A DNA stretch of 64,000 nt from CAVWCW01 sp963753615 (GTDB taxonomy: Bacteria > Pseudomonadota > Gammaproteobacteria > Chromatiales > Chromatiaceae). A program made the translations under genes and the position numbers. Numbering within the stretch: position 1 is the first letter of the stretch; each line of letters begins with the position of its first letter. This document shows, in pieces, positions 9,103 to 18,171 of this stretch. Under the pieces are notes generated by a model that saw only the letters and a program-made list of their open reading frames with translations, had not been told where the DNA came from and did not search any database. The DNA lies in contig CAVWCW010000006.1 of the NCBI GenBank assembly GCA_963753615.1, forward strand, positions 62,001 through 126,000. Reading direction: 5' to 3'.

Positions 9103-10551
9103 TCAGGCCTGATAAGTGGACGAGGCGGCCCCGGCACCGCCCTCGATCCAATCGGTATGGAAGAACTCGCCCCGGGGCCGGTCCACCCGCTCGTAGCTGT
9201 GGGCGCCGAAGTAGTCGCGCTGGGCCTGCAGCAGATTGGCCGGCAGGCGGCCGCAGCGATAGCCGTCGTAAAAGCTTAGCGCGGCGCCGAAGGCCGGGGC
9301 CGGCAGCCCCAGTTGCACCGCCAGCCCCACCACCCGCCGCCAGCCCGGCAAAGCAGAGCCGACGGCATCCCGGAAGAACGGGGCCAACAGCAGGTTGTCG
9401 AGTTCCGGTTCGGCGGCGTAGGCCTGGTGGATGTCGTTGAGAAAGCGCGAGCGGATGATGCAGCCGCCACGCCAGATCAGGGCGATCGCCCCGTAGTCGA
9501 GAGCCCAGCCGTACTCCTTGGCGGCCTCGCGCATCAACATGTAGCCTTGGGCGTAGGAGACGATCTTGGAGGCATAGAGGGCATCCCGGATCGCCTCGAC
9601 ATAGGCGCCGCGGTCGCCCTCGAAGCGGGCCTCGGGTCCGGGCAAGAGCTCGGCAGCGCGGAGTCGCTCCGCTTTCATAGCCGACAGACAGCGGGCGAAC
9701 ACCGCCTCGGCGATCAGGGTAAGCGGGATGCCCAGTTCCAGGGCGCTGATGCCGGTCCACTTGCCGGTGCCTTTCTGGCCGGCAGCATCGAGGATCTTGT
9801 CCAGCAGGGGTGCGCCGTCGGTGTCTCTGCGGGCCAGGATGTCGGCGGTGATCTCGATCAGGTAAGAGTCGAGCAGCCCCCGATTCCATTCGGCGAATAC
9901 CGTCTGGATCTCATCCACCTCCATGCCCAGGCCCTCGCGCATCAGGAAATAGGCCTCGGCGATCAGCTGCATGTCGCCGTACTCGATACCATTGTGCACC
10001 ATTTTGACGTAATGCCCGGCGCCGCCGTCGCCCACCCACTGGCAGCAGGGCACCCCGTCCACCACCGCGGCGATCGATTGGAACAGCGGGCGCACCAGGG
10101 GCCAGGCCTCCGGGTCGCCCCCTGGCATGATGGCAGGCCCGTGGCGCGCCCCTTCTTCGCCGCCGGAGATGCCGGCGCCGAGAAAGCGCAGCCCCGCCGA
10201 CGCCAGGCGCTCGGCCCGGCGCATCGTGTCCGTATACAGGGAGTTGCCGCCGTCGATGATCAGGTCGCCGGGGCTGAGCAGAGGGACCAGGGCATCGATG
10301 AACTGGTCCACCACCTCACCGGCGCGCACCATCATCATCAGCTTGCGCGGCGGCTCCAGAGCCGCCACCAGTCGTTCCAGGGAGTGGCAGCCCAGCACCC
10401 GCGTACCCGCCGCCGGTCCTGCGAGAAAGGCGTCGACCTTGCTGGTGGTGCGATTGTAGACCGCGACGCGGTAACCGTGGTCGTCCATATTCAGCACCAG
10501 ATTCTGGCCCATCACCGCCAGTCCGATCAGCCCGATGTCCGCTTGCGCCAT
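9103..10551 (-). CDS. gnd: 6-phosphogluconate dehydrogenase, decarboxylating
   Basis: 482 residues, the size of the long dimeric form. Oxidises 6-phosphogluconate to ribulose 5-phosphate with NADP+ in the oxidative pentose phosphate pathway. The Rossmann start IGLIGLAVMGQNLVLNM with NRTTSK suits NADP+. The catalytic segment is GGEEGARHGPAIMPGG and the substrate helix KMVHNGIEYGDMQLIAE. The FFHTDW near the C-terminus is also typical. zwf is not in the window; the downstream neighbour is the SGNH protein. Confidence 0.97.
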   Translation of the reverse strand: MAQADIGLIGLAVMGQNLVLNMDDHGYRVAVYNRTTSKVDAFLAGPAAGTRVLGCHSLERLVAALEPPRKLMMMVRAGEVVDQFIDALVPLLSPGDLIIDGGNSLYTDTMRRAERLASAGLRFLGAGISGGEEGARHGPAIMPGGDPEAWPLVRPLFQSIAAVVDGVPCCQWVGDGGAGHYVKMVHNGIEYGDMQLIAEAYFLMREGLGMEVDEIQTVFAEWNRGLLDSYLIEITADILARRDTDGAPLLDKILDAAGQKGTGKWTGISALELGIPLTLIAEAVFARCLSAMKAERLRAAELLPGPEARFEGDRGAYVEAIRDALYASKIVSYAQGYMLMREAAKEYGWALDYGAIALIWRGGCIIRSRFLNDIHQAYAAEPELDNLLLAPFFRDAVGSALPGWRRVVGLAVQLGLPAPAFGAALSFYDGYRCGRLPANLLQAQRDYFGAHSYERVDRPRGEFFHTDWIEGGAGAASSTYQA

Positions 10552-10670
10552 ACTGCCCTCCCCCTCGATTCGGCTTCGCCCGGCCCCATGCCGGTTCCAG
10601 AGGCGGACCTTACCCCATGGTGCCGCCGTCTGCTAGAGTAGCGCCAAGCCAAACCCCCGAGCCACGCCCA

Positions 10671-12140
10671 ATGGACGAGCTGCACGATCTGCACCTGATG
10701 CTGAGCGGGCATGTCCCGATCATCGCCATCGAGACCCTGGAAGAACCGCGCCTGCTGCAGCAACTCACCCGCCTTGGCCTGCGCCTGCCCCACCCGATGT
10801 ACCAATGGAGCCTGACCGAGGGCATCAGCCCCCTGGGGGCGAAGCTGGAGGCCCAGCCCCAGACCGCCGAGCCCCGCGACGCCCTGAGCCACATCAAAGC
10901 AGTCTCTCGGCCCGGCTATTTCGTGCTGCTCGACCTGCATCCGTTTCTCGGCGACCCGCTTCACGTGCGCCTGCTCAAGGAGATCGGCCAACAGCAGGCG
11001 GTCCTGGCCAAGACCCTGGTGCTGGTCAGCCACCGGCTGGAGATCCCACCGGAGCTGCGTCACCTGAGCGCGCGCTTCGAGCTGCACCTGCCGGACCGGG
11101 CGGGCCTGCTGCACTTGATTCGGGAAGAGGCCGAGGCCTGGCGAACCCGCAACCGGCGCCCGCCCCGCATCGACCAGACGGCGGTGGATCTGCTGGCGGA
11201 TAACCTGCTCGGGGTCAGCGCCACCGATGCCCGGCGCATCGTGCGCAGCGCCATCGAGGACGACGGAGCCATCACCCGCAGCGACCTGCCCGAGGTAACC
11301 AAGGCGAAGTATGAGCTGATCGGCCAGGATGGCCTGATCGCGTTCGAGTACGATACCGCCCGCTTCAAGGACGTCGCCGGCTTGGCGCACCTCAAGGAAT
11401 GGCTGCTGCAGCGCCGCCAGGCCCTGCTCGGCCCGCGGGGGACGCTCGACCCGCCGCGCGGCATTATGCTGCTCGGCGTCCAGGGCTGCGGCAAAAGCCT
11501 GGCGGCCAAGGCGGTGGCCGGCACCTTCGGCCTGCCCCTGCTGCGGCTGGACTTCGCCGGACTCTATGACAAGTACATCGGCGAGACCGAAAAGAATCTG
11601 CGCCGGGCCCTGCAGACCGCCGAAGTGATGGCCCCCTGCGTGCTCTGGCTGGACGAGATGGAAAAGGGCATCTCCGGCGGCAGCGCCGACGAGGGCTTGG
11701 CCCTCCGCATCCTCGGGACCCTGCTCACCTGGATGGCCGAGCGCAGCGCCAATGTGTTCATCGTCGCCACCTCCAACGCCATCGAACAGCTGCCGCCGGA
11801 GCTGGTGCGCAAGGGCCGGCTGGACGAGATCTTCTTCGTCGACCTTCCGGACCAGGCGACCCGGGAGGCCATCTTCTCCATCCACCTGCGGCGCCGCAAT
11901 CTGGCCCCCAGCGGCTTCGGCCTGGCCGAGCTGGCGGCTATCGCCGAGGGCTTCAGCGGCGCTGAGATCGAGCAGGCCATCGTCTCCGGCCTGTACCTGG
12001 CCCAGTCGCGCAACGACCGCCTGGACGACCGCCACCTGCGCGAAGAGCTGGAACGCACCCGCCCGCTCTCCGTCACCATGGCCGAGCGGATCGCAAGACT
12101 GCGCGCCTGGGCCGCGGAACGCACGGTACCGGCGGGCTAA
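10671..12140 (+). CDS. AAA+ ATPase, Ycf46-like
   Basis: 489 residues. The N-terminal half (1-200) is an uncharacterised sensor-like region; the C-terminal half is a single AAA+ module: Walker A GVQGCGKSLAAK near residue 265, Walker B VLWLDEMEKG near 325, an arginine-finger region VRKGRLDEIFF near 380, and a small helical lid. This arrangement is that of the Ycf46 family found in cyanobacteria, plastids and some proteobacteria, whose role is not settled. I use the ATG at 10671 (MDELHDLHLML); an upstream GTG-type start would add 18 proline-rich residues. Confidence 0.85.
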   Translation: MDELHDLHLMLSGHVPIIAIETLEEPRLLQQLTRLGLRLPHPMYQWSLTEGISPLGAKLEAQPQTAEPRDALSHIKAVSRPGYFVLLDLHPFLGDPLHVRLLKEIGQQQAVLAKTLVLVSHRLEIPPELRHLSARFELHLPDRAGLLHLIREEAEAWRTRNRRPPRIDQTAVDLLADNLLGVSATDARRIVRSAIEDDGAITRSDLPEVTKAKYELIGQDGLIAFEYDTARFKDVAGLAHLKEWLLQRRQALLGPRGTLDPPRGIMLLGVQGCGKSLAAKAVAGTFGLPLLRLDFAGLYDKYIGETEKNLRRALQTAEVMAPCVLWLDEMEKGISGGSADEGLALRILGTLLTWMAERSANVFIVATSNAIEQLPPELVRKGRLDEIFFVDLPDQATREAIFSIHLRRRNLAPSGFGLAELAAIAEGFSGAEIEQAIVSGLYLAQSRNDRLDDRHLREELERTRPLSVTMAERIARLRAWAAERTVPAG

Positions 12141-12196
12141 GCCCTTGTCATCACCAGCTCCAGCCCCAATCTCGCTGGGGTAATCAACCAGGGCAC

Positions 12197-13156
12197 ATGA
12201 GCATGGAATACAAGGATTACTACAAGATACTCGGGGTCTCACGGGACGCCAGCCGAGAAGAGATAAAGCGCGCCTATCGCAAGCTGGCTCGCAAGTACCA
12301 CCCAGACGTAAGCAAGGAAGCAAACGCCGAGGCCCGCTTCAAGGAGATCAACGAGGCCCACGAGGTACTGCATGACCCGGAAAAGCGCGCCGCCTATGAC
12401 CAGCTGGGCAGCGGCTGGCACGCTGGCCAGGAATTTCGGCCGCCCCCTGACGGCGCTCACTATCGAAGCGCCGGCGCCGGCAGTGGACCGGACGACCTGT
12501 CCGGCTTCAGCGACTTCTTCGCCTCGATCTTCGGCGGCAGGGGCTTCGCGGGCGGCTTCGGTAACGGCGCCGACTTTCGCGGCTTCGACGCCCAGGGCCA
12601 GGACCAGCACGCGCGCATCCGCCTGAGCCTGGAAGAAGCCTACCAAGGCGTTACCCGCAGCCTGCAGCTGGAGAGCACCGAGGTGGATTCCCAGGGCCGG
12701 GTCAGCCGCAAGCCGCGCTCGCTCAAGGTACGCATCCCGGCCGGGGCCACCGAGGGCCGCCGCATTCGCCTCGCCGGCCAGGGCGGGCGCGGGCGCGAAG
12801 GGCACCCCAACGGCGACCTTTACCTGGAGGTCGAACTGCTGCCGCACCGCTTCTTCCGCACCGAGGGCCGGGACGTCTATCTGGAGCTGCCGGTGGCGCC
12901 CTGGGAGGCCGCGCTAGGCGCCAACGTGCCGGTACCGACCCTCGGCGGCACGGTCAACCTGCGGATCCCTGCCGGTTCCCAGTCCGGCAACAAGTTACGC
13001 CTCAAGGGCCGCGGCCTGCCCGGGAAACCGCCGGGGGACGAGTACGTGATCCTGCAGGTACGGGTTCCTGAGGCGAGCGGTGAAGCGGCACGCCGGCTGT
13101 ACCAGGAGATGGCGGAACAGCTGGCTTTCAACCCACGCGCCGAGCTGGGGGTGTGA
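12197..13156 (+). CDS. cbpA: Curved DNA-binding protein, DnaJ-type co-chaperone
   Basis: 319 residues, clearly CbpA-like. J domain at about 5-70 with the HPD motif in RKYHPDVSKE, a Gly/Phe-rich linker (about 95-130), and two beta-rich C-terminal domains without the DnaJ zinc finger (VRIPAGATEGRRIRLAGQG; PWEAALGANVPVPTLGG). Acts with DnaK and binds curved DNA. The start could be 12197 or the second Met at 12203. cbpM follows by one base, so the pair is translated together and its activity is likely modulated by CbpM. Confidence 0.96.
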   Translation: MSMEYKDYYKILGVSRDASREEIKRAYRKLARKYHPDVSKEANAEARFKEINEAHEVLHDPEKRAAYDQLGSGWHAGQEFRPPPDGAHYRSAGAGSGPDDLSGFSDFFASIFGGRGFAGGFGNGADFRGFDAQGQDQHARIRLSLEEAYQGVTRSLQLESTEVDSQGRVSRKPRSLKVRIPAGATEGRRIRLAGQGGRGREGHPNGDLYLEVELLPHRFFRTEGRDVYLELPVAPWEAALGANVPVPTLGGTVNLRIPAGSQSGNKLRLKGRGLPGKPPGDEYVILQVRVPEASGEAARRLYQEMAEQLAFNPRAELGV

Positions 13157-13157
13157 G

Positions 13158-13469
13158 ATGACACGAGAGCTAACCATCGTTACCGGCGTCATCCTCGACG
13201 AACAATGCCAGCTCGACCTGCGCGAACTCACCCATAGCTGCCGCCTGAGCCGCGAGCTGCTGCTGCAGATGGTGGCCGAGGGGCTGCTTCAACCCCAGGG
13301 CCCGGCCCCCGAGGACTGGCGCTTTCCAGGCCCCCAGGTGCGGCGGGCCCAACGCGCGGCGCGCCTGATGCGGGACTTGGAACTCGACCTGCCCGCCGCC
13401 GCCCTGGTGCTGGAGCTGCTGGAGGAGGTGGAGCGGCTGCGGGCCCGGGTGCGCCAGCTCAGAACCTGA
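13158..13469 (+). CDS. cbpM: Chaperone modulator CbpM
   Basis: 103 residues of MerR-like helical fold with a C-terminal leucine-rich coiled coil (LELLEEVERLRARVRQL). CbpM binds the J domain of CbpA and inhibits both co-chaperone and DNA-binding activity. The ATG lies one base after the cbpA stop codon, supporting this start over longer in-frame alternatives. Confidence 0.92.
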   Translation: MTRELTIVTGVILDEQCQLDLRELTHSCRLSRELLLQMVAEGLLQPQGPAPEDWRFPGPQVRRAQRAARLMRDLELDLPAAALVLELLEEVERLRARVRQLRT

Positions 13470-13562
13470 AGGGCCTCGCCCCGCCGCCCGACGGTTTTTC
13501 CGCGCCACCGGATCGGCTACCATAGCCGCCCCGCGGCTCCCAACGGCAACCGGAAAACAGCC

Positions 13563-14750
13563 ATGACCTCGCCCCAGATCCTCGGCCCGCTGAGCGCGAT
13601 CCACCAGATGCTGATGCAACTGGTGGAATCCCTGCCCGAGGTCGAAGCCAGCCGCCAGTTCCATCCCGAGCTGGGCTCGCTCAACTGGTACCTGGGGCGC
13701 AGCGTCTATCAGGAACTCCACTGGCTGCGCGAGACCGTATCTGGCGATGCCGATCTCAGCAATCGGGTCAAACACCTGTTCACCCCCGGCTTCCTGCCCC
13801 TGGCCGAGCAATGCGCCCAGTTGCCGCCGGCCGACCATCTGCTGAACTGGGCCCACGAAGCCCTGGACCAGCACCTGACCCTTCTGGCCAACCCCGGCCA
13901 GCTGCCAAGCCACCCGCTGCTGGCGGGAGACCGCCTGGCCTGGTTTCTACTCCAGGAGCACGGCCGCAATTACGAGGCGATGCTGGCGGTGCTGGTGCAG
14001 CGCAGCCTGCAGACTCAGCGCTTCGGCTTCCGGGTGCGCGACGCTCTGCAGCCGCGGCAACCCAACGGTTTGGCCAAGGACATGCCCCAAGGCCACTACC
14101 GCATCGGTGCCCGGGATCTCCCCGCCGCTTACGACAACGAGCTGCCACCCCAGGCGGTGGAGCTGAGCAGTTTCCGCATCGGCGTCAACCCGGTCAGCAA
14201 CGGCGAATACCTGTGCTTCATGCAAGCCGGCGGCTACTCGGACCAGGCGCTGTGGGACACCGGCGGCTGGCAGTGGCGGCAGGCGCAGAATATCACCCAG
14301 CCAGACCATTGGTGTCAGGACGCTGCGGGCCACTGGTACGGGGTTGGCATCAACGGCCCGACCGATCTGCCCCAGGACGAGCCGGCGTTGGGCATCAGCC
14401 GCCACGAGGCCCAGGCCTTCGCCAACTGGGCCGCAGCCCAGGGGGGGGGCACCGCGGGCGCCGTGCTGCCCCACGAGTACCAGTGGGAGCTGGCCGCCCG
14501 CACCGGCCTCCTGAAGGGATTCGGTCGCGCCTGGGAGTGGTGCGCCAACCCGTTCCACCCCTACGACGGCTTCGAGCCCTTTCCCTCACGCGAGACCTCC
14601 CAGCGCGCCTTCGCGCGTGGGCATTACAGCCTCAAGGGCGGAAGCCTTCACACCCAGCCCAGCCTGCGCCGCCCAAGCTTTCGCAACCACGCCCCGGCGG
14701 CCCACCGCCACTTGTTCGCTGGGGCCCGGCTGATACTCCCGCCGGCCTGA
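13563..14750 (+). CDS. EgtB/SUMF1-like protein lacking the iron-binding histidines
   Basis: 395 residues with the two-part layout of ergothioneine-type sulfoxide synthases: a DinB-like helical domain (1-150) and an FGE/SUMF1 domain (about 165-395; ISRHEAQAFANWAAAQGG, then GRAWEWCANPFHPYDGF, and a final LKGGSLHTQPSLRR). In EgtB three histidines bind iron. By my alignment they are replaced here: the WxLxH position reads NWYLGR (Arg46), and the HExxHxE segment reads QEHGRNYEAM (Glu132, Asn136). So it may bind another metal, use another mechanism or be non-catalytic. No EgtD-type methyltransferase is nearby. Function not assigned. Confidence 0.72.
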   Translation: MTSPQILGPLSAIHQMLMQLVESLPEVEASRQFHPELGSLNWYLGRSVYQELHWLRETVSGDADLSNRVKHLFTPGFLPLAEQCAQLPPADHLLNWAHEALDQHLTLLANPGQLPSHPLLAGDRLAWFLLQEHGRNYEAMLAVLVQRSLQTQRFGFRVRDALQPRQPNGLAKDMPQGHYRIGARDLPAAYDNELPPQAVELSSFRIGVNPVSNGEYLCFMQAGGYSDQALWDTGGWQWRQAQNITQPDHWCQDAAGHWYGVGINGPTDLPQDEPALGISRHEAQAFANWAAAQGGGTAGAVLPHEYQWELAARTGLLKGFGRAWEWCANPFHPYDGFEPFPSRETSQRAFARGHYSLKGGSLHTQPSLRRPSFRNHAPAAHRHLFAGARLILPPA

Positions 14751-15268
14751 GCCGAACTCTGCAACCCATTCCAATGCGGGCTTTCTGACCACCGGCAAGG
14801 CCCCTTTTCGGTTCCGGCTCTATTCGTTGTGGTTGGAAGGCGATTTTGCGGAACCCACTGTCTTCCAGCGCCTTTTCCCGTGCCAGCGAGGCCTGCCGTG
14901 CTCCGCTGTGAGATTCTATTGTCCCTGGTGCTGCTTTTCTGGGCGGGCAATGAGATCCTGGGCACCTGCGCAGGCAACGCCCAAACACTCTGCCTGCAGG
15001 GTGGATGATCCGGGACCAAGACGCCGGCTTGCCCGATACCGGTGCGAAGGCTATCCTTCCGGACTAACTCTGTCCGACGCGGACGATTTCGTCGATCCCT
15101 GAAGCGCGATCACTGGTCGTGGTTGCGCCTAATGGCTTGGGTTCTCCCGCGCACCCCATGGACCGCTGACTCAGGCGGGATTTCGTCGCGGCGAGCGCGG
15201 AAACACAACTGCAAAACTGCCCGGGAGGGATGCCAAGGGCGTGATCCGGCACCGCCCAAGGGGGGGCA
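14751..15268. other. Intergenic region, no gene recognised
   Basis: 518 bp between the EgtB-like gene and the HD-GYP gene. Several short ORFs exist but none has a convincing start site or family resemblance. The right end carries an AAGGGGG ribosome-binding site (15258-15264) for the next gene. Confidence 0.5.
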
Positions 15269-16573
15269 ATGGCTCTGCAAAAAAAACAAGTTCAAGTACC
15301 CGTAGGCGCCCTGAAACTGGGGATGTTCGTCTCTCGCCTCGATCGGCCCTGGCTGGATACCCCCTATCCCATCCAAGGGTTCTGGATCAAATCCGTGGAA
15401 GACATCGAAAGACTCAAAAGGCATTGCCGCTACGTCTACGTCGACACCCATAAAGGCCCGGCCCCCACCATGACGCCCACGGGGGCAGCAATCAAAGGGC
15501 CTATCGGCGTTCAGGCCGGGCTCGGCAGCAGCGCGCCGGCCCGGCGCCCGACCGCCGCTCCGTCGGCGTCCCGCAAAACCAAGACTGCGAACGACTACGC
15601 GGATTTGCGCGAACGGACGTACACCGATCAGCGCTCGTTCGAGGAAGAACTGCCACAAGCCAGGAAGATGTACCGGGACTTGGACGCCAACGTACGCGAA
15701 CTAGTCTCGCAACTGTCCATAGGCGACACCTTCGACAGCGAATCTCTGCGTGTCAGCGTGCGCATGATGATCAAGAGCCTGCATCAAACGCCGTCCGCGT
15801 TTCTCTGGGTCAATCGGGTCAAGCATGCTGACCCTTATACCTACCGGCACCTCATCGGGACCTCCATCTGGTGTGGCGTCCTGGGCCGTCACATAGGCCT
15901 CGGCCAACAGGAACTGGAAGACCTGGCGTTGGGTGGGCTGTTGCTTGACATCGGCAAAGCCAAGCTGCCCCGGGAGTTGCTGGACAAGACGACGACGCTG
16001 ACCGAGAAGGAGTTCGATCTGATCCGAACCCATGTGGACGCGAGCGTTCGCATCCTGGCGCAAGATCGCAACATATCTCGCAGCGTGATGCGCATCGTAG
16101 CCACCCATCACGAGCGCTGGGACGGTAGCGGCTATCCCCAGGGTTTGGCCCGGGATCAGATCCCGGTCCTTGGGCGCATCGCAGGGTTGATCGACAGTTT
16201 CGATGCCATGACCAACGCGCGCCCCTTTCAGGCGGCGCTGTCACCCCACCAAGCGATCGGCCAGCTCTACGAATGCCGGGGTACGCTGTTTCAAGCGGAA
16301 CTGGTGGAACAACTGATCCAAGCGTGCGGGATCTTCCCCACCGGATCTCTGGTCGAGCTCAGTACCGACGAGGTCGCCGTGGTCGTGGGCATGAACGGTA
16401 CCCGGCGACTGCGCCCCAAGCTCATGATGATTCTCGATGCCGAGAAGAAGCCGGTGCCCCAATTCAAGACCGTCGATCTGGCCACCGAGCACCCCGAAAT
16501 CACGGTGCGGAAGGGCCTGCCGCCGGATGCGTATGGCATCGAGATGGACGACCTGTTCTTAAAGACCGGTTGA
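15269..16573 (+). CDS. HD-GYP domain protein with DUF3391 N-terminus
   Basis: 434 residues. DUF3391-like N-terminus (1-130; VPVGALKLGMFVSRLDRPW) and HD-GYP domain (about 150-340), the fold of c-di-GMP phosphodiesterases. The GYP block HHERWDGSGYP ends at residue 290 and DSFDAMTNARPF is intact. The HD block, normally LLHDIGK, reads LLLDIGK, so the metal-binding His is Leu226 while Asp227 remains. This could weaken or abolish hydrolysis, making it a c-di-GMP binder rather than an enzyme. A ~95% identical fragment of a related gene lies at 20471-20701. Confidence 0.9.
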   Translation: MALQKKQVQVPVGALKLGMFVSRLDRPWLDTPYPIQGFWIKSVEDIERLKRHCRYVYVDTHKGPAPTMTPTGAAIKGPIGVQAGLGSSAPARRPTAAPSASRKTKTANDYADLRERTYTDQRSFEEELPQARKMYRDLDANVRELVSQLSIGDTFDSESLRVSVRMMIKSLHQTPSAFLWVNRVKHADPYTYRHLIGTSIWCGVLGRHIGLGQQELEDLALGGLLLDIGKAKLPRELLDKTTTLTEKEFDLIRTHVDASVRILAQDRNISRSVMRIVATHHERWDGSGYPQGLARDQIPVLGRIAGLIDSFDAMTNARPFQAALSPHQAIGQLYECRGTLFQAELVEQLIQACGIFPTGSLVELSTDEVAVVVGMNGTRRLRPKLMMILDAEKKPVPQFKTVDLATEHPEITVRKGLPPDAYGIEMDDLFLKTG

Positions 16574-16910
16574 GATCGGGCCCCGCGCCTTGGCGCCGAC
16601 CGGCTTCACCCATACCCCGGCTGACACCGGAACAGCGGGAACCAGACCGTCGCCGCTACTGCCGTGGATCCGGAACGAATTTCGCCAAGCATCGACCTGG
16701 CGAGAACCTCGCTATAAAGTCTGCTATGCCGCAATAGACGATGCGGAGCACCTGGCCCATGATTGCTGGACGACTGGCGAACAGGAAACGCAAGGGATAC
16801 GGAAGGCGCAGCACCCTCGGCAATTGCTCCTGCATTGCCCTACTACACGCCATCCCTGGCGCTAATTGGCGCACCGGCTGCTCGGGAAACACCTTAGTCG
16901 GAAGCCGCAC
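16574..16910. other. Intergenic region, no gene recognised
   Basis: About 340 bp after the HD-GYP gene. Short ORFs on both strands lack start signals and family resemblance. It leads into the MITE-like repeat at 16911. Confidence 0.4.
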
Positions 16911-17070
16911 TTAGGGAAATGCTGATTTAATCGCGTTTCCCAAGCGGGGCGGGATGCCCCGCCGTTTTCAGGCGCCCAACCGCCTGGAAATGAAGGCTTT
17001 CGGAAACCGCGTTTTCCAAAGCCGTGCTGCAAAAAGCCAGGGAGGGCTTTTTTCAGCGTCTCCATTAGTG
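16911..17070 (+). repeat. MITE-like dispersed repeat, copy A
   Basis: About 160 bp. Left end TTAGGGAAATGCTGA and right end (reverse complement TAATGGAGACGCTGA) are imperfect inverted repeats, 11 of 15 matching. Inside are an AATCGC-GTTTCC block, a GC hairpin at 16944-16962, and a CTTTCGGAAACCGCG ... CCAGGGAGGGCTTTTTTCAGC block. The same succession of blocks, at roughly 70-75% identity, is present at 46550-46704. No transposase inside, so a non-autonomous element. Boundaries are approximate. Confidence 0.6.
16944..16967 (+). terminator. GC hairpin with short T-run inside repeat A
   Basis: 7-bp perfect stem GCGGGGC (16944-16950) / GCCCCGC (16956-16962), 5-base loop, followed by CGTTTTC. It could terminate transcription from the HD-GYP side, but it is part of the dispersed repeat. 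Confidence 0.35.
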
Positions 17071-17287
17071 GAAAAGGCGGGTTCTTTTACGGGATTTGTT
17101 GCCACCGCCACAACGACTTTCTCGAATAATCGCGCAACACGCTTCACCAAATCAGGTATATCCCCAGGAAATCGGATAAAAAGGTTCCGCGATACACGAC
17201 AAAAATATTCATATCGCTTCCTGCCATGGCTTCTTGTTATCAGGCCACAATGTACGAATCCTTTCGAATAACGTATCGTTATTGGGA

Positions 17288-17863
17288 TTACTCTAGGACT
17301 ATACGGTTATGAGATACTGAATTGCTGGCTATTGATTCGCCCAAGGGAACCATGTTTTCCTGGCTTTTGCTGGAATTCAGAATACGGGTAATCTCGAACG
17401 CATATTTGCTTAAGGACAGATGGTCCGAAGACGTATAGGTCCCGGCTTTACGGCCACACCAGCGCATGGCTTTGCCTGGCCATTTGTATTTCAGGCTTTT
17501 GATATCCGGCATTGAACCGGTACGTTCCATTTTATCGTTGACCTTGGCACTGAAACGGGCAATCTTGATGCTGTAAAAATCAGCGATGGGATTCTTCTGG
17601 TCTGCTGCGCTGATACATGCCGCAATCGCAGGATGATGCTGCATGCTCTGCATTACCGCAAGTTGTTGCTCCGACAATCGATTGCGCCAGGTAATGCTTT
17701 CTTCATCAGAGCGTTTACTTCTTTCCTTCTCAGGTGAAACCTTTTCCGACAGTATAAAGCTTAATAACGTGGAAACAGGATCCGCCATGACAGGAGGAGC
17801 ACTGAGCACCAGTGCTATAAGCAACAAAATTGTATGTTGGATACGCAGCATCGTAATGACCAT
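17288..17863 (-). CDS. Orphan secreted protein in A/T-rich DNA
   Basis: 191 residues from the ATG at 17863 (another ATG is at 17851). A clear signal peptide ends near PPVMA-DPVS, so the product is exported. The mature part is charged and mostly helical, with two cysteines (AACISAAD and RWCGRKAG) that could form a disulfide. No family recognised. The DNA is visibly richer in A+T than its neighbours and codon use differs, consistent with recent acquisition. It sits alone between a MITE-like repeat and transposase remnants. No good ribosome-binding site is seen, so the start is uncertain. Confidence 0.6.
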   Translation of the reverse strand: MVITMLRIQHTILLLIALVLSAPPVMADPVSTLLSFILSEKVSPEKERSKRSDEESITWRNRLSEQQLAVMQSMQHHPAIAACISAADQKNPIADFYSIKIARFSAKVNDKMERTGSMPDIKSLKYKWPGKAMRWCGRKAGTYTSSDHLSLSKYAFEITRILNSSKSQENMVPLGESIASNSVSHNRIVLE

Positions 17864-18171
17864 AAACAATCAATCTGTAGTAAGAACAATACGACATTTT
17901 CCACGTGAGCTTAATACCCTGTCACAATCATTGACGTTGGAGTATAAGTAGCATCAACGCCCTTTTCACCAGGTTCCGCGACTACTCTCCGGTCGTCAGA
18001 CAGCCATCAACCCGCCTGCGACGCGATATCGGGGGGAATCCCAGCCTGCCGAGCCGGGAAATTGTTCCCAGGCGAAGGCGATTCTCGGAGGCTTTCTGCC
18101 CCTCAGGCCAAGCGCTGCACTGCCGCGCCCATCCGGGTCGCAGCCGCATGTAGGAATCGGGAGTGAGCGGT
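17864..18171. other. Intergenic region, no gene recognised
   Basis: The first ~90 bp are A/T-rich and should hold the promoter of the secreted-protein gene. The rest returns to high GC and contains no ORF I can support. Confidence 0.4.

Noticed and set aside
9095..9889. Possible 685-residue fusion upstream of the SGNH protein
   Set aside because: The extra 265 residues are an out-of-frame reading of gnd; the SGNH protein starts at 9094.
16590..16865. ORF with a C-x-AEHLAHDC pattern reminiscent of retroelement zinc knuckles
   Set aside because: Only a short pattern match with no RT or RNase H region around it; too weak to call.
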